Assembly: GCF_012641275.1 (NCBI RefSeq)
Contig: NZ_JABAIA010000003.1
Span: forward strand, 1,607,333-1,671,332
DNA length: 64,000 nucleotides
DNA from: Chitinophaga varians
Lineage (GTDB): Bacteria > Bacteroidota > Bacteroidia > Chitinophagales > Chitinophagaceae
Direction of reading: 5' to 3'
A model generated the notes under the pieces. That model searched no databases and was not told the DNA's origin. It was given only the letters and a program-made list of their open reading frames with translations. Each line of letters begins with the position of its first letter. Position 1 is the first letter of the stretch. Below are positions 51,694-59,893 of the stretch, one piece after another. A program made the translations under genes and the position numbers.

Positions 51694-51879
51694 ATGAAAA
51701 AAGTAAAAACAAGTGCAGCAAAAAAATTGTTGTTGGGAAAAATCAAAATCGCTGCGTTAAGCGACGAACAACAGGCCGCATTGGCTGGTGGCAGTGCCAC
51801 ACTGCCCAGCGATGTTATATGTGCTACACAGGGTAGCGTATGTAACACCAGGACTACCTGTCAGACAGCGAGATGTTAA
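51694..51879 (+). CDS. Putative RiPP precursor 5, second leader type
   Basis: A 61-residue peptide. The leader MKKVKTSAAKKLLLGKIKIA continues ALSDEQQAALAGG, ending in GG near residue 33. The core of 28 residues has four Cys and many Ser/Thr (SATLPSDVICATQG, CNTRTTCQTARC). The KIKIAALS leader differs from the LNKE type of precursors 1-4 and matches precursor 6. Ser/Thr together with Cys would allow lanthionine rings. It is the only precursor on the plus strand. A large inverted repeat follows the gene. Confidence 0.62.
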   Translation: MKKVKTSAAKKLLLGKIKIAALSDEQQAALAGGSATLPSDVICATQGSVCNTRTTCQTARC

Positions 51880-51930
51880 GGTGATGTTTCTTATCGTTGA
51901 GCCGTTAGGTAACCTCCAAACCTAAAAGCA

Positions 51931-52027
51931 AAGAGGGGTATCAAAAGTAATTTGATGGCACAGAGAAAATTCTCCCCATCAGGTACCCGGATAAAATCGG
52001 GGAAAAATTACTTTTGAATACCCTCTT
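51931..52027. repeat. 97-nt imperfect inverted repeat between precursors 5 and 6
   Basis: Two 23-nt arms (51931-51953 and 52005-52027) share AAGAGGG and CAAAAGTAATTT with a mismatched middle. They enclose an internal hairpin, GATGG...GAGAA-AA-TTCTC...CCATC. It lies between two convergent precursor genes, so it may be a bidirectional terminator; its size and terminal inverted arms also fit a small MITE-like element. Confidence 0.55.
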
Positions 52028-52033
52028 AAATTT

Positions 52034-52204
52034 TTAACACAAACGGGTACCACAGACACCGCCACAGGTGGCACAAGTGGCGAGACCACTGGGACAGTCA
52101 ACCGCCGTGTAGGCGTCTCCTTTCATTTGCTGTTGCACGGAGGCAGATAGTGATGCGATCCTGATATGACCGATCCGGAGCTTTTTGGGAGATTTCTTTT
52201 TCAT
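52034..52204 (-). CDS. Putative RiPP precursor 6, second leader type, 56 aa
   Basis: A short gene found by reading the minus strand from ATG 52204 to TAA at 52034. The product is 56 residues: MKKKSPKKLRIGHIRIASLS, then ASVQQQMKGD, then a core with five Cys (VDCPSGLATCATCGGVCGTRLC). The leader aligns with precursor 5 (KKLxxGxIxIAxLSxxxQQ), but Asp replaces the second Gly, so the GG cleavage site is altered. It is convergent with precursor 5. It is below the usual gene-finding length and easily missed. Confidence 0.55.
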   Translation of the reverse strand: MKKKSPKKLRIGHIRIASLSASVQQQMKGDAYTAVDCPSGLATCATCGGVCGTRLC

Positions 52205-52627
52205 GGTGAAACGTTTATATTAAATGTAACCGTTTATGCTGCAATATAGCCGCGTAATTACCGGTACCAGCTTTAACAAAATATCCTTTGTTGTTTGTAA
52301 CAATATCATGTTGCTACTAATGCCCAACGGGCAACACTTATTGTATCTGCAAAAGCGAAAGAAAAGAACTCAGTGATTTTAATGGAGGAGGAAACTGATT
52401 GGAAGCACCAGGATGTAAAAGATCCACTATAACTCAACTTCCCCCGAAAGCAATGTTGGTAAGATTTAACAACAGAAACCAACACCCTGTCGGCGAATGT
52501 TCCGATTAATTTCCTCATTTACATTAATCAAAACAAAAATCGTGATGAAAGGAAGACCAGCCACCTGATGAGCGGCATGCGGTTATCTCCGGCGAAAGAA
52601 ACTTAGCAAGTAGGTGTGTGCAGGTAT
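52205..52627. other. Intergenic region without a recognised gene, 423 nt
   Basis: Lies upstream of precursor 6 and ahead of the terminator of tRNA copy 3. It should hold the precursor 6 promoter. I found no TAnnTTTG box, no CTGCA-N7-TGCAG site and no believable gene. Short plus-strand stretches such as MEEETDWKHQDVKDPL could be remnants of a lost gene, but cannot be supported. Confidence 0.4.
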
Positions 52628-52668
52628 AAAAGAAAAAGCCACCTACTGATGAGGTGGCTTTTTCTTTT
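52628..52668 (-). terminator. Terminator after the third tRNA-Arg
   Basis: A 17-bp perfect stem, AAAAGAAAAAGCCACCT / AGGTGGCTTTTTCTTTT, with a 7-nt loop, 2 nt after the tRNA end on the minus strand. The U-rich arm continues as a U tail. Confidence 0.88.
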
Positions 52669-52670
52669 GG

Positions 52671-52744
52671 TGACCGCGTCAGGATTCAAACCTGAAACCT
52701 TCTGATCCGTAGTCAGATGCTCTATTCAGTTGAGCTACGCAGCC
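52671..52744 (-). tRNA. tRNA-Arg (anticodon ACG), copy 3
   Basis: A 74-nt cloverleaf with acceptor GGCTGCG/CGCGGTC as in copy 1. The anticodon stem TCTGA/TCAGA, loop CTACGGA and T stem TCAGG/CCTGA are those of copy 2. The anticodon is ACG. It lies 15.6 kb from copy 2, same strand, with its own -7 box and terminator. Confidence 0.93.
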
Positions 52745-52764
52745 AGTCGTTTGTGATTGGATTG

Positions 52765-52772
52765 CAAAGGTA
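52765..52772 (-). promoter_or_regulatory. Bacteroidota -7 box (TACCTTTG) for tRNA-Arg copy 3
   Basis: Reads TACCTTTG on the minus strand, matching TAnnTTTG, 20 nt upstream of the tRNA 5' end. Confidence 0.65.
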
Positions 52773-52868
52773 TATCTTTTTTTGAAAATACCAAATTCTT
52801 CAGGATTTTTTTCTGCAATTTTCTGATTTACACTTACTTTTACAACTGTTGTTTAATGATTATTACAA

Positions 52869-53342
52869 GTGAAAATTCAACTCTGGAGCATTGGAAAGGA
52901 GCATGACCCCTACATTCGGGAGGGCATGGCCGTATTCCAAAAACGGTTACAACATTATGTGGATTTTGAGGTAAAACTGATCCCGACGGTAAAACAGGCG
53001 GCCAGTTTATCGGTACCTGAACTAAAAAAACAGGAGGCGAAAATCATCCTCGATCTGCTGCAACCAACGGATTATCTGCTGGCGCTGGATGAACGCGGCA
53101 AAATGATGACGACCGTTCAGTTTTCAGAATTCCTGCAACAGCGTACCAATGCCGGCACGCGGCAGCTCATCATTCTGATTGGCGGCGCTTTCGGTATTGA
53201 CCAGTCGGTGCTTCAACGGTCACAGTTGCAGATGTCCCTGTCGCCGCTCACTTTTCCGCATCAGCTGGTGCGGCTTATTTTTACCGAGCAGCTGTATCGC
53301 GCCTATACAGTATTAAACCGGGAGAAATATCATCATCAATAG
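52869..53342 (+). CDS. rlmH: 23S rRNA pseudouridine-1915 N3-methyltransferase RlmH
   Basis: A 157-residue SPOUT-type methyltransferase that methylates pseudouridine 1915 of 23S rRNA in the assembled ribosome. It begins KIQLWSIGKEHDPYIREG and has the family's YLLALDERGK and LIILIGGAFGIDQSVL blocks. The C-terminal SLSPLTFPHQLVRLIFTEQLYRAYTVLNREKYHH is typical. The start codon is GTG at 52869, which sets the family length. It is followed 28 nt later by a rhomboid protease gene. Confidence 0.95.
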   Translation: MKIQLWSIGKEHDPYIREGMAVFQKRLQHYVDFEVKLIPTVKQAASLSVPELKKQEAKIILDLLQPTDYLLALDERGKMMTTVQFSEFLQQRTNAGTRQLIILIGGAFGIDQSVLQRSQLQMSLSPLTFPHQLVRLIFTEQLYRAYTVLNREKYHHQ

Positions 53343-53370
53343 TTACATTTATAGTCTAACATTCGAGCTT

Positions 53371-53982
53371 ATGTCCGTCAGTATTATCATTATTATTGTC
53401 ACCTGCCTGATTTCCTACACTGCGTTGAACAATTATGACCAGCTGGATAAGCTGAGCATGCAGCCATACATGGTAAAAAATCATAACGAATATTACCGGT
53501 TTATTACATCCGGGTTTGTGCATGCTGACTATACGCATCTCATCTTCAATATGCTGACCCTCTTTTTCTTTGGGCCTTATGTGGAAGATGTTTTTATAGC
53601 ATTGTTTGGCATGAAGCTGATGTACCCGGTGTACTACCTCTTAGGCATCATTGTATCCGACATTCCCTCTTTTCTGAAACACCGCAACAATTCCTATTAC
53701 GCTTCCCTGGGCGCATCAGGGGCCATTTCCGCGGTGCTTTTCACTTTCATCATGGTAGAGCCCTGGGCGCAGATCGGCGTGTTCTTTTTCATTAAGATGC
53801 CGGCGGTACTTTACGGGGTATTGTTCCTGTTTCTTTCTGCTTACCTGTCCAGGAAAGGGGGCAGCAACATCAATCATGATGCGCATTTCTGGGGAGCCTT
53901 GTTCGGGATTGTGTTTCCGCTGGCCTTCCATCCGGAGCTGGGCGCACGCTTCCTGCAACTACTGCTGCACCGCCTGCAATAA
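53371..53982 (+). CDS. Rhomboid-family intramembrane serine protease
   Basis: A 203-residue membrane protein with about six transmembrane helices. The rhomboid motifs are HLIFNMLTLFFFG near residue 56, the catalytic Ser116 in LGASGAISA and the catalytic His172 in HFWGALFG. It cuts transmembrane or membrane-bound substrates; the substrate is unknown. It lies 28 nt after rlmH on the same strand and converges with tilS at a terminator. Confidence 0.9.
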   Translation: MSVSIIIIIVTCLISYTALNNYDQLDKLSMQPYMVKNHNEYYRFITSGFVHADYTHLIFNMLTLFFFGPYVEDVFIALFGMKLMYPVYYLLGIIVSDIPSFLKHRNNSYYASLGASGAISAVLFTFIMVEPWAQIGVFFFIKMPAVLYGVLFLFLSAYLSRKGGSNINHDAHFWGALFGIVFPLAFHPELGARFLQLLLHRLQ

Positions 53983-54019
53983 TAGTAACAGTCCCGGCGC
54001 TTAGTCCGGGCTATTATAT

Positions 54020-54048
54020 AAAAACCCGGGGCTTAGTCCCGGGTTTTT
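54020..54048. terminator. Bidirectional terminator overlapping the tilS stop
   Basis: An 11-bp stem, AAAAACCCGGG / CCCGGGTTTTT (54020-54030, 54038-54048), with U tails in both directions. The tilS stop codon is inside the hairpin. A smaller CCCGG/CCGGG stem precedes it. Confidence 0.88.
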
Positions 54049-55376
54049 AATTCTATGGCGAGGATGTTCTCCGTGCCTGTGGTGATTTTAACACGATCAT
54101 CGATGCGCATGCCTACCACCCAGATAATTCTTTTGGCAGATTCTATCACCCACACTTTCTCTTTCTCCGGCAGCGACAGTTTCTGATCTATCAGGAAGCG
54201 GCTGATCTTTTTCTTTTTAGGCATCCCCAACGGATAAAAGTAATCCCCCTGTTTCCATTTGCGCAAAATCAGCGGGAAGCTGACTTTGGCGGCATCGAGC
54301 CAGGCTGTTTGCGGCGCGGTGGGTATAGAAGCCTGTCCCCGCTCCTGCTGGCGGACATGCAGCTGTCCGTTTTCATAGACCACATGTGCCGGCGCGGCGT
54401 CCAGTACCTGTACCGGCGCGTCCGGCTGTGCTACCGGCGTCACCAGCAGCCAGCTGCGGTTGCGGATGATACGGTGCGTCGCCGTTTCCACGTATCTGCC
54501 CGATTCACTGTGAAGCAGTTGCAACACCTGTTGCAGCTGCGCCACGGAACAACCGAAATCTTTGAACAGTTCCCAGGCGATGGTCTGCAACGGCACGGTC
54601 TTCTGTAATTTGACAACAGGCACCATAAAAGTGTTGTCTTTACTGAAAAGCAGGCGCTTACGGTGCCTGGCCACTGATTCCTGGTAAAGCATTTCCGCCT
54701 CACGCATCCGCTGGATCGAGTTGTCCATGTTCTTCACCGCTGCCGGAAATACTTCCTGCATACGGGGAATAATCTGATGACGGAAAAAATTACGTGTATA
54801 CTTATCCGTTATATTCGAACTGTCTTCCACAAAAGAGATGCGGTGCAGTGCTGCATAGGCGACCAGGACCTCCTTGTCGGCAAACAGCAGCGGCCGCACG
54901 ATCCGTTCCTGCTTTGGCAGGATTCCATGCAGACCGGCAATACCGGTGCCTTTGCAGAAATTCATGAGGGCAGTTTCCACGCTGTCCTGCATATGATGCG
55001 CCGTGGCGATATAGCTGTACCCGCCTTGTTGACGGACCTCTTCCAGCCACTGGTAGCGCAGTTCACGGGCAGCCACCTGTATGCTGACGTTATGCCTTTG
55101 GGTATAGGCATTGGTATCAAAACGGGTCGTGTACAGCGGGAGGTCGAGGGCAACGGCCAGTTGCTGAACGAACTGTTCATCGCGGACAGACTCCTCTCCC
55201 CTCAGCTGGAAATTACAGTGGGCGATCCCTGCCGGAAATCCCGCCTGTTTAAATAAATGGGCCATCACAACAGAGTCCACTCCACCGCTTACGGCCAGCA
55301 GGATGCGCTGGGAAGGGTCAAACAACTGTTGCCCGGCGATATGGGCTGTAAAATTGGTCAGTAAGTGTTGCGGCAT
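54033..55376 (-). CDS. tilS: tRNA(Ile)-lysidine synthase
   Basis: A 447-residue enzyme that adds lysine to C34 of tRNA-Ile(CAU), an essential modification. The N-type PP-loop is SGGVDS at residues 30-35 (RILLAVSGGVDSVVMAHLF). The family block HCNFQLRGEES and IATAHHMQDSVETALMNFCKGTGIAGL follow. The C-terminal TilS domain runs to the end. The gene is 18 nt downstream of a small TPR gene on the minus strand. Confidence 0.95.
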   Translation of the reverse strand: MPQHLLTNFTAHIAGQQLFDPSQRILLAVSGGVDSVVMAHLFKQAGFPAGIAHCNFQLRGEESVRDEQFVQQLAVALDLPLYTTRFDTNAYTQRHNVSIQVAARELRYQWLEEVRQQGGYSYIATAHHMQDSVETALMNFCKGTGIAGLHGILPKQERIVRPLLFADKEVLVAYAALHRISFVEDSSNITDKYTRNFFRHQIIPRMQEVFPAAVKNMDNSIQRMREAEMLYQESVARHRKRLLFSKDNTFMVPVVKLQKTVPLQTIAWELFKDFGCSVAQLQQVLQLLHSESGRYVETATHRIIRNRSWLLVTPVAQPDAPVQVLDAAPAHVVYENGQLHVRQQERGQASIPTAPQTAWLDAAKVSFPLILRKWKQGDYFYPLGMPKKKKISRFLIDQKLSLPEKEKVWVIESAKRIIWVVGMRIDDRVKITTGTENILAIELKTRD

Positions 55377-55394
55377 GGAGATGTGTTGAGTAAA

Positions 55395-55706
55395 TTAATA
55401 TACCAGTTCTTCGTAGGCCGACTGCAGCTCGTTATAGGCATGTCTTTCGTTAGCGGCTTTGGCCATGGCCATTCCTTTTTCATATACCGCGATAGCAGCT
55501 TCTTTTTCCTGTTGCCGTTCCAGTAATTTGCCCAGGTGGTAATAAGAACCTGTATACCCTGGTTCATGGGCCAGCAGTTCTTCAAACAGCTGCCGGGCCG
55601 CAGCGTCATTGTTTAACTTGATATACTCCAGTGCCAGGGCGTGTTTCAGGAAACTGTCGTTCGGACTTGTTTCCAGCATTTGTTTAATCTGTGCGATTCT
55701 GTCCAT
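55395..55706 (-). CDS. Small TPR protein, 103 aa
   Basis: A helical protein of three tetratricopeptide-like units: SFLKHALALEYIKLNNDAAARQLFEELLA, YTGSYYHLGKLLERQQEKEAAIAVYEKGM, and a shorter final helix pair. It has no signal peptide. The role is probably protein-protein contact. It lies 18 nt upstream of tilS on the same strand, so it may be co-transcribed, which says nothing firm about its function. Confidence 0.8.
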   Translation of the reverse strand: MDRIAQIKQMLETSPNDSFLKHALALEYIKLNNDAAARQLFEELLAHEPGYTGSYYHLGKLLERQQEKEAAIAVYEKGMAMAKAANERHAYNELQSAYEELVY

Positions 55707-55819
55707 GTCGTTGGTGTGTTTTTTCCGGTGCTAACAAATTATAAATAACATTCATATTCCTGTTGTTTATACTGATTAAAATCATAATATAGCCTTGCGG
55801 TTGGCGTACATAAATAAGA

Positions 55820-55827
55820 TATATTTG
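55820..55827 (+). promoter_or_regulatory. Bacteroidota -7 box (TATATTTG) for etfBA
   Basis: A TAnnTTTG match 36 nt before the etfB start. TTG triplets lie upstream at 55795 and 55801, the region of a -33 element. Confidence 0.6.
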
Positions 55828-55863
55828 CTATTACCGCATTTTTTAAACCAAACAGTTTAAGGC

Positions 55864-56604
55864 ATGAAGATTTTAGTTTGTATCAGTAAAACTCCGGACA
55901 CGACTGCAAAAATAGCTTTCACGGACAATAACACGAAATTCAATGAGGCTGGTGTCCAGTTTATTATTAACCCATATGATGAATGGTATGCACTGGTAAG
56001 AGCGCTGGAGCTGAAGGAAACGATTGGTGCAGACGTTCATCTGATCACAGTAGGCGGACCTGATTGCGATGCTATTATTCGCAAGGCGCTGGCACTGGGC
56101 GGTGATGAAGCATTCCGTATCAACGCAGATAGCGCGGACAGTTATTATATCGCTGCACAGATTGCAGCACATGCCAAAGAAAAACAATATGACATCATAT
56201 TTACCGGTAAGGAGACCATCGACTATAACGGTTCCGGTATAGGCGGCATGGTGGCAGAACTGCTGGAGCTGCCCTATGTTTCCATCGCAGCGAAGTTTGA
56301 TCTGAACGGCACGGTGGCGACCATCAACCGGGAAATTGAAGGCGGAGAGGAAATTTGTGAAGTATCCCTTCCGGTAGTAGTATCCTGTCAGAAAGGTATG
56401 GCCGAAGCGCGTATCCCCAATATGCGCGGTATCATGGCGGCACGCACCAAGCCGTTGACCGTAGTGGAACCTGTGGCGGCCGATGCGCTGACCAGCGTGG
56501 TAAGTTTTGAACTGCCGCCGGCCAAGGCGGGCGTGAAGCTCATCAACCCGGACAACGTGGCTGAACTGGTGAAATTGCTTCACGAGGAAGCCAAAGTGAT
56601 CTGA
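55864..56604 (+). CDS. etfB: Electron transfer flavoprotein beta subunit
   Basis: A 246-residue subunit of the soluble ETF that passes electrons from acyl-CoA dehydrogenases to the respiratory chain. The start MKILVCISKTPDTTAKIAF, the INPYDEWYALVRALELK block and VSCQKGMAEARIPNMRGIMAA are typical of ETF-beta, including the AMP-site region. It is followed 46 nt later by the alpha subunit, forming the usual etfBA pair. Confidence 0.95.
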   Translation: MKILVCISKTPDTTAKIAFTDNNTKFNEAGVQFIINPYDEWYALVRALELKETIGADVHLITVGGPDCDAIIRKALALGGDEAFRINADSADSYYIAAQIAAHAKEKQYDIIFTGKETIDYNGSGIGGMVAELLELPYVSIAAKFDLNGTVATINREIEGGEEICEVSLPVVVSCQKGMAEARIPNMRGIMAARTKPLTVVEPVAADALTSVVSFELPPAKAGVKLINPDNVAELVKLLHEEAKVI

Positions 56605-56650
56605 TCACGGTAGCAGGGTATCTATTGTTTCATTTCTAATTAACGTATTC

Positions 56651-57622
56651 ATGTCTATATTAATATTTGCCGATCAGGCACACGGAAAGATCAAAAAAGC
56701 AGCACTGGAAGCAGTACAATACGGATCAAAAGTAGCCGCCCAATTGGGCACCACTGCTACGGCGCTGGTACTGGGCCCGGCAGACAACGCGGAACTGGCG
56801 GCGCTGGGCAACTATGGCGCCACCAAAGTACTGCATGTGGCAGATGCACGCCTGCAGGAAGTGGAAAGCACCGTATACACGAAGATCATTGTGGAAGCTG
56901 CTGACAAAGAAAATGCTGCCGTGATTGTTTTCCCGCATAATTTCGACGGCAAGGCAGTGGCGCCACGTGTGGCAGCCCGCCTGAAAGCCGGTCTGGTAGC
57001 TGGCGCCGTGTCTTATCCGGACACCGCGAACGGTTTTGTGGTGAAAAAGAACGTATTCTCCGGCAAGGCTTTCGCCAATATCAACATTACATCAGAACGT
57101 AAAGTGATTACGCTCACACCCAATACCTTCCCCGCTGTAGCCGGTTCCGGCACCGCTACGGTAGAGGCTTTCGCAGCTGCTATCAATGATGCGGACTTCA
57201 AAGTGAAAGTGGTGAAGACAGAAACGGTGAGCGGCGATATTCCGTTGACTGAAGCTGAAATCATTGTCAGCGGCGGCCGTGGCCTGAAAGGCCCTGAAAA
57301 CTGGGGCATCCTGGAAGACCTCGCCAAAGCGCTGGGCGCGGCAACCGCCAGTTCCCGCCCGGTAGCGGATGCAGGCTGGCGCCCGCACCACGAGCACGTT
57401 GGTCAGACCGGTTTAACCGTAAGGCCCAACCTGTATGTGGCCATCGGTATCTCCGGCGCTATCCAGCACCTTGCCGGGGTAAACGGCAGCAAAGTCATCG
57501 TGGTGATCAATAAAGATCCGGAAGCTCCTTTCTTCAAAGCTGCGGATTATGGCATAGTTGGTGATGCATTTGAAGTGGTACCGAAACTGACAGCCGCGGT
57601 GAAAGAATTCAAAGGCCAATAA
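56651..57622 (+). CDS. etfA: Electron transfer flavoprotein alpha subunit
   Basis: A 323-residue subunit holding the FAD. The N-terminal domain is an adenine-nucleotide-hydrolase-like fold. The C-terminal FAD domain shows the family signature: [63 protein letters not shown] and [20 protein letters not shown]. It forms the heterodimer with EtfB, encoded just upstream. Confidence 0.96.
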   Translation: MSILIFADQAHGKIKKAALEAVQYGSKVAAQLGTTATALVLGPADNAELAALGNYGATKVLHVADARLQEVESTVYTKIIVEAADKENAAVIVFPHNFDGKAVAPRVAARLKAGLVAGAVSYPDTANGFVVKKNVFSGKAFANINITSERKVITLTPNTFPAVAGSGTATVEAFAAAINDADFKVKVVKTETVSGDIPLTEAEIIVSGGRGLKGPENWGILEDLAKALGAATASSRPVADAGWRPHHEHVGQTGLTVRPNLYVAIGISGAIQHLAGVNGSKVIVVINKDPEAPFFKAADYGIVGDAFEVVPKLTAAVKEFKGQ

Positions 57623-57635
57623 AAGGCACTTACAA

Positions 57636-57690
57636 GGAATTACGAATGGGTCAGTTACCATTCATGAGGTTATCTCTCATTCGTAATTCC
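57636..57690. repeat. Inverted repeat GGAATTACGAATG with direct repeats, after etfA
   Basis: A perfect 13-bp inverted repeat (57636-57648 and 57678-57690). It is followed by direct copies of GTAATTC/CGTAATT up to about 57712. It lies 13 nt after the etfA stop and could act as a terminator-like structure. Clusters of such AATTACGAATTAC words occur between genes in Bacteroidota, which I state from memory. Confidence 0.6.
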
Positions 57691-57790
57691 GTAATTCGTA
57701 ACCCGTAATTGATTAAGATTTTTTTTAGATAAGGAATATTTTTCTAACTTCACGGTCTTACAAAATATTCAGCGACAACGCAAGACAGAT

Positions 57791-58393
57791 ATGAGAAAAA
57801 TAGAACTGGAAATAGTTGCTTTATCGCACAGCATTACGCAGACTCATTCATATGCCGTGGTATTGGGAGAGGTAAACGGATTACGCCGTTTGCCGATCGT
57901 GATAGGAGGCTTTGAGGCACAAGCAATAGCCGTAGCGTTAGAAAAAATGCAACCCAGCCGCCCCCTCACACATGACCTGATGAAAAATTTCATGAACGCC
58001 TTTAACATAGAGCTTCATGAAGTGGTGATCAGCAATTTACAGGAGGGCATCTTTTACTCCAAACTTATCTGTTCCAGCAACGACGAAACCATTGAGATAG
58101 ACTCCCGGACTTCTGATGCACTGGCATTGGCCGTTCGTTTCGGATGTCCGATCTACACGTTCGAAAATATCCTCAACAGCGCCGGAATACTGCTGGACGA
58201 TCCTGCCGGCAAAAAGAGCGGCGCGAAACCGGTCACCCCTACCATCTCCGAACACGAGAGAGGCGCAGAAGACGATCTCAAAGCCATGAGCCTGGACGAC
58301 CTCACACAGCTTCTCCAGGAAGTACTGGAACAGGAAGATTATATCCGCGCCATCGCCATCCGCGATGAAATAAACGCCAGAAAAAGCAAATAA
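57791..58393 (+). CDS. Bifunctional nuclease (BFN) domain protein with UVR motif
   Basis: A 200-residue protein. Residues 1-135 form the BFN (DUF151) domain: KIELEIVALSHSITQTHSYAVVL, RRLPIVIGGFEAQAIAV, and SRTSDALALAVRFGCPIYTFE. A short linker leads to a C-terminal UVR-like motif (LQEVLEQEDYIRAIAIRDEIN). The plant prototype has DNase and RNase activity; the bacterial role is unclear. It lies 75 nt before ispE on the same strand. Confidence 0.88.
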   Translation: MRKIELEIVALSHSITQTHSYAVVLGEVNGLRRLPIVIGGFEAQAIAVALEKMQPSRPLTHDLMKNFMNAFNIELHEVVISNLQEGIFYSKLICSSNDETIEIDSRTSDALALAVRFGCPIYTFENILNSAGILLDDPAGKKSGAKPVTPTISEHERGAEDDLKAMSLDDLTQLLQEVLEQEDYIRAIAIRDEINARKSK

Positions 58394-58468
58394 TATTTTT
58401 CAGAACGGACTGCTGCTGCCGGTGGGAATCCCCTGCCGCTGCGGTTTTGCCGTGCTAATACCACAAAC

Positions 58469-59278
58469 ATGATCGTTTTTCCCAACTGTAAGATAAACCT
58501 GGGCCTGCATATCACCGCCAAAAGAGCTGACGGCTTCCACGACCTGGAAACAGTCTTCTATCCCCTGCCGGTGACAGATGCGCTGGAAGTGATCACACCT
58601 GGCACACTGCAATTCACCAGCAGCGGCATTCCTGTTCCCGGCGATGCGGCAGACAACCTGTGCCTACGCGCGTTTCACTTGTTGCAGCGCGACTATCCAC
58701 AGTTGCAACCGGTCAACATCCACCTGCACAAACATATTCCCATAGGCGCCGGTTTAGGCGGAGGCTCCGCTGATGCGGCCTTTATGCTGCAGTTGCTCAA
58801 TAATAAATTCCAGCTGGGACTTACTTCCGGGCAATTGATAGACTATGCCGCCCAACTGGGCAGCGACTGTCCTTTCTTCATACTCAATCAGCCCTGTTAC
58901 GCCACCGGCCGGGGTGAGATCATGGAGCCGCTGTCACTGGACCTTTCAGGCTATTCCTTTTTGCTGGTGCATCCGGGCATTCATGTCAATACCGGTTGGG
59001 CTTTCCGGCAGATCACGCCACAGGCGCCGGCGCGGGCATTAAAGGAAGTGATACAGTTACCGGTGACGGAGTGGAAACAAGCTGTCAGCAATGATTTTGA
59101 GGCGTCGGTGTTTGCAGCGCATCCTGAGCTGGCCGCCATTAAAGCAACCATGTACAGCGAGGGAGCGGTATATGCCACCATGAGTGGCAGCGGATCGGCC
59201 GTGGTAGGCCTGTTCCCTAAAAATAAAATAGCTGACATCCGTTGGGATGCCAGCTATCTGGTATTTAAAGTTAATTAG
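58469..59278 (+). CDS. ispE: 4-diphosphocytidyl-2-C-methyl-D-erythritol kinase
   Basis: A 269-residue GHMP kinase of the MEP isoprenoid pathway that phosphorylates CDP-methylerythritol. It has the N-terminal PNCKINLGLHITAKRADGFHDLETVF, the ATP loop IPIGAGLGGGSADAAFML and the third motif TMSGSGSAVVGLF. Its stop is only 3 nt from the convergent rplT stop, with no terminator between them. Confidence 0.95.
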   Translation: MIVFPNCKINLGLHITAKRADGFHDLETVFYPLPVTDALEVITPGTLQFTSSGIPVPGDAADNLCLRAFHLLQRDYPQLQPVNIHLHKHIPIGAGLGGGSADAAFMLQLLNNKFQLGLTSGQLIDYAAQLGSDCPFFILNQPCYATGRGEIMEPLSLDLSGYSFLLVHPGIHVNTGWAFRQITPQAPARALKEVIQLPVTEWKQAVSNDFEASVFAAHPELAAIKATMYSEGAVYATMSGSGSAVVGLFPKNKIADIRWDASYLVFKVN

Positions 59279-59281
59279 CGC

Positions 59282-59626
59282 TTACTTTACGGAAGCAACC
59301 AGTGCTTTAAAGGTTTCTGGTTCGTTCATAGCGAGGTCAGCGAGCACCTTTCTGTTCAGATCGATGTTCTTACCAGCTAATTTGTTCATGAACACAGAAT
59401 AGGTCAAACCTTCTGCTCTTACCGCAGCGTTGATACGGGCGATCCACAGCTGACGATAGTTTCTTTTCTTTAATTTACGACCTACGTAGCTGTAAGTGAG
59501 TCCTTTCTCGAGGACGTTCTTCGCTACGGTGTAAACGTTTTTCCTTTTACCGTAGAAGCCTTTGGCTTGCTTTAAGATCCTTTTTCTCCGGGCTCTTGAA
59601 GCTACGGCGTTAACTGAACGAGGCAT
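59282..59626 (-). CDS. rplT: 50S ribosomal protein L20
   Basis: A 114-residue, very basic ribosomal protein binding 23S rRNA early in assembly. Conserved [29 protein letters not shown] and [21 protein letters not shown] regions are intact. It follows rpmI by 49 nt, the usual pair. Confidence 0.97.
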   Translation of the reverse strand: MPRSVNAVASRARRKRILKQAKGFYGKRKNVYTVAKNVLEKGLTYSYVGRKLKKRNYRQLWIARINAAVRAEGLTYSVFMNKLAGKNIDLNRKVLADLAMNEPETFKALVASVK

Positions 59627-59675
59627 TGTCTTGTGTTTTTTCTCAGGTTATAAAATTCGATTGTTTGGACGGATA

Positions 59676-59873
59676 CTAGCGGAGGCCGAGCATTCTCTTA
59701 ACCAGGTTAAGATTTGCTTCGTGAACCAGCGTGCTTCCTCTCAGGCTACGTTTTCTCTTAGTAGCTTTCTTAGTCAGTAAGTGGCTTTTGAAGGCTTTAA
59801 ACCGCTTAATCTGTCCGTTCCCGCCAACCTTGAAGGTCTTCTTGGCGCGGGAATGTGTTCTTACTTTGGGCAT
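59676..59873 (-). CDS. rpmI: 50S ribosomal protein L35
   Basis: A 65-residue basic ribosomal protein starting MPKVRTHSRAKKTFKVGGNG, with the conserved HLLTKKATKRKRSLRG. It heads the rpmI-rplT pair. infC, which often precedes rpmI, is not present; a long intergenic region lies upstream, with a TACCTTTG -7 box 20 nt before the ATG. Confidence 0.96.
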   Translation of the reverse strand: MPKVRTHSRAKKTFKVGGNGQIKRFKAFKSHLLTKKATKRKRSLRGSTLVHEANLNLVKRMLGLR

Positions 59874-59893
59874 CTTACATCAAATTTGGTCTG

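Noticed and set aside
52306..52518. A 70-aa minus-strand open frame in the gap before tRNA copy 3.
   Set aside because: Composition is unlike neighbours, it has no motif or leader, and nothing suggests a ribosome-binding site; treated as chance.
36774..52744. The interval between tRNA-Arg copies as an integrated genomic island.
   Set aside because: No integrase and no direct repeat of the tRNA 3' end at a far boundary was seen; the mosaic tRNA is better explained by recombination.
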